A stretch of DNA of 64,000 nt from Thermovibrio ammonificans HB-1 (lineage in GTDB: Bacteria > Aquificota > Aquificia > Desulfurobacteriales > Desulfurobacteriaceae). The translations under genes and the position numbers were made by a program. Shown piece after piece: positions 63,412 to 64,000 of the stretch. The stretch lies in NCBI RefSeq assembly GCF_000185805.1, contig NC_014926.1, positions 1,072,418 to 1,136,417 of the forward strand, written 5' to 3'. How positions within the stretch are numbered: position 1 is the stretch's first letter; each line of letters opens with the position of its first letter. The notes under the pieces are model-generated. The model had not been told where the DNA came from. It was given only the letters and a program-made list of their open reading frames with translations, and ran no database searches.

Positions 63412-63743
63412 CCTTCCTTCACCGTCTCAAGCATGGAAATCATGTTCTTCAAAACTTCAACATCGTTTTTGCTGTTCGCAACGAAGAGCCCTGCCAGCAG
63501 GGTATCGTAGAACTCCCTAAGGGCTTTGGCTACATCTCCCCCCTGCTCCATGTCGAGGGAACCGTTTAAAACCCTTATTATCCTGTCGGCCTTGGTTATA
63601 GCCTCCACCTTAGCCGGGATATCCCCCCTCTCAATGGCCTCAATGGCCTCTTTCAGCAGCACTATAACCTTCTCGTAGAGCAGCACAACCCTCTCAACGG
63701 GAGAGGAGGTCTCAACCTGCATCTTCAAGTACGGATTTACCAT
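63393..63743 (-). CDS. fliS: Flagellin export chaperone FliS
   Basis: 116 residues. NPYLKMQVETSSPVERVVLLYEKVIVLLKEAIEAIERGD is typical FliS. It binds the flagellin C-terminus before export. GGAGAGAAG precedes the ATG, 9 bases after the fliD stop. Confidence 0.93.
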   Translation of the reverse strand: MVNPYLKMQVETSSPVERVVLLYEKVIVLLKEAIEAIERGDIPAKVEAITKADRIIRVLNGSLDMEQGGDVAKALREFYDTLLAGLFVANSKNDVEVLKNMISMLETVKEGWEKIA

Positions 63744-63752
63744 CTTCTCTCC

Positions 63753-64000
63753 TTACTGAGTGGTGTTAGTGGGGAACAGCGTAGGCGTTCCGAAAACGGA
63801 AGTGAGCTTGGCCTTTATCTCCTCCATTTGGGCCTGCAGCAGTTGAACCTGAATAAGCTGCTGCTTCAGAACATCCATCTGCTCTTTAAGGTTCTTGTTG
63901 AGGAAGTCTATCTGGTCCTCTATGGAGCTTATCTCGTTGTTGTAGTTGTCAATCTGGTTCTCTACGGGGCTATCGGGCCCTTCCAGGAAGAGCAGGTAGT
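63753..64000 (-). CDS. fliD: Flagellar cap protein FliD, C-terminal part
   Basis: The frame runs off the window end. The 81 visible C-terminal residues form a coiled coil (ENQIDNYNNEISSIEDQID, then QMDVLKQQLIQVQLLQAQMEEIKAKLTS-type heptads) and end in PTNTTQ, as in FliD/HAP2. Directly upstream of fliS, the usual order. FliD caps the filament tip. Confidence 0.85.
   Translation of the reverse strand, partial: YLLFLEGPDSPVENQIDNYNNEISSIEDQIDFLNKNLKEQMDVLKQQLIQVQLLQAQMEEIKAKLTSVFGTPTLFPTNTTQ

Overview
The window looks like a chromosomal segment of a thermophilic, anaerobic, hydrogen-oxidising bacterium, most likely Aquificota of the Desulfurobacteriaceae type (Thermovibrio/Desulfurobacterium). 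This is inferred from two [NiFe]-hydrogenases with maturation genes, an Frh-like cytosolic hydrogenase in a bacterial setting, a rubredoxin/flavodiiron pair, LPS-transport genes and very tight gene packing with 1-30 base overlaps. No rRNA, tRNA, insertion sequence, prophage or CRISPR array was seen, and no stretch of 300 bases lacks a gene.

Layout. 1-3.3 kb: end of a capsule/exopolysaccharide locus (SLBB export protein, tiny Gly/Ala-rich secreted protein, YjbH-like protein) resembling the gfc/yjb arrangement. 3.3-9.7 kb (+): murJ, lgt, ilvE, a RACo-like corrinoid-activase homologue, a DUF4911 gene, gspG, rlmB and a small protein of unknown function. 9.7-12.1 kb (+): an NtrB/NtrC-type two-component pair. 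12.16-12.75 kb (+): a four-cluster ferredoxin-like gene interrupted by an in-frame TGA and followed at the right distance by a SECIS-like hairpin, read here as a new selenoprotein. 12.75-22.9 kb (-): a long housekeeping operon (argS, SPOR, TatD/radical-SAM fusion, nikR, yebC, lytic transglycosylase, trmI, exbB, exonuclease III, hemE, unknown envelope protein).

23-34.7 kb (+) is the hydrogen region: hypF with an Frh-type hydrogenase (large, small and beta subunits) and an ArsR-type regulator; then a strong promoter and a Tat-exported membrane-bound uptake hydrogenase (small, large, cytochrome b), an intrinsic terminator, and the maturation genes (protease, hypC, hypA, a menaquinone-type methyltransferase, hypB). 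Hydrogen oxidised in the periplasm would feed quinone through cytochrome b, while the cytosolic enzyme would exchange electrons with a soluble carrier. NikR lies 4 kb away. hypD and hypE are not in the window.

34.8-44.7 kb: a small lipoprotein, a TolC/HlyD pair without its inner-membrane pump, rubredoxin and flavodiiron protein behind a Fur-like box, a potassium-channel gene broken by an amber codon, TonB/ExbD divergent from ExbB, gatB and an ArsB/NhaD-type permease. 44.8-50.5 kb (+): penicillin-binding protein 1A, gyrA, serS. 50.5-63.7 kb (-): minor pilins and PilY1, a two-component system, the LPS transport genes lptB-lptA-lptC with kdsC, a phosphoesterase, a tri-haem cytochrome c peroxidase, bioD, and finally flagellar fliS and the 3' end of fliD.

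A recurring feature is that GC-rich hairpins start in or beside the stop codon and mostly lack a T-tract, and two genes have a -10 box exactly 7 bases before the ATG, as for leaderless mRNAs.
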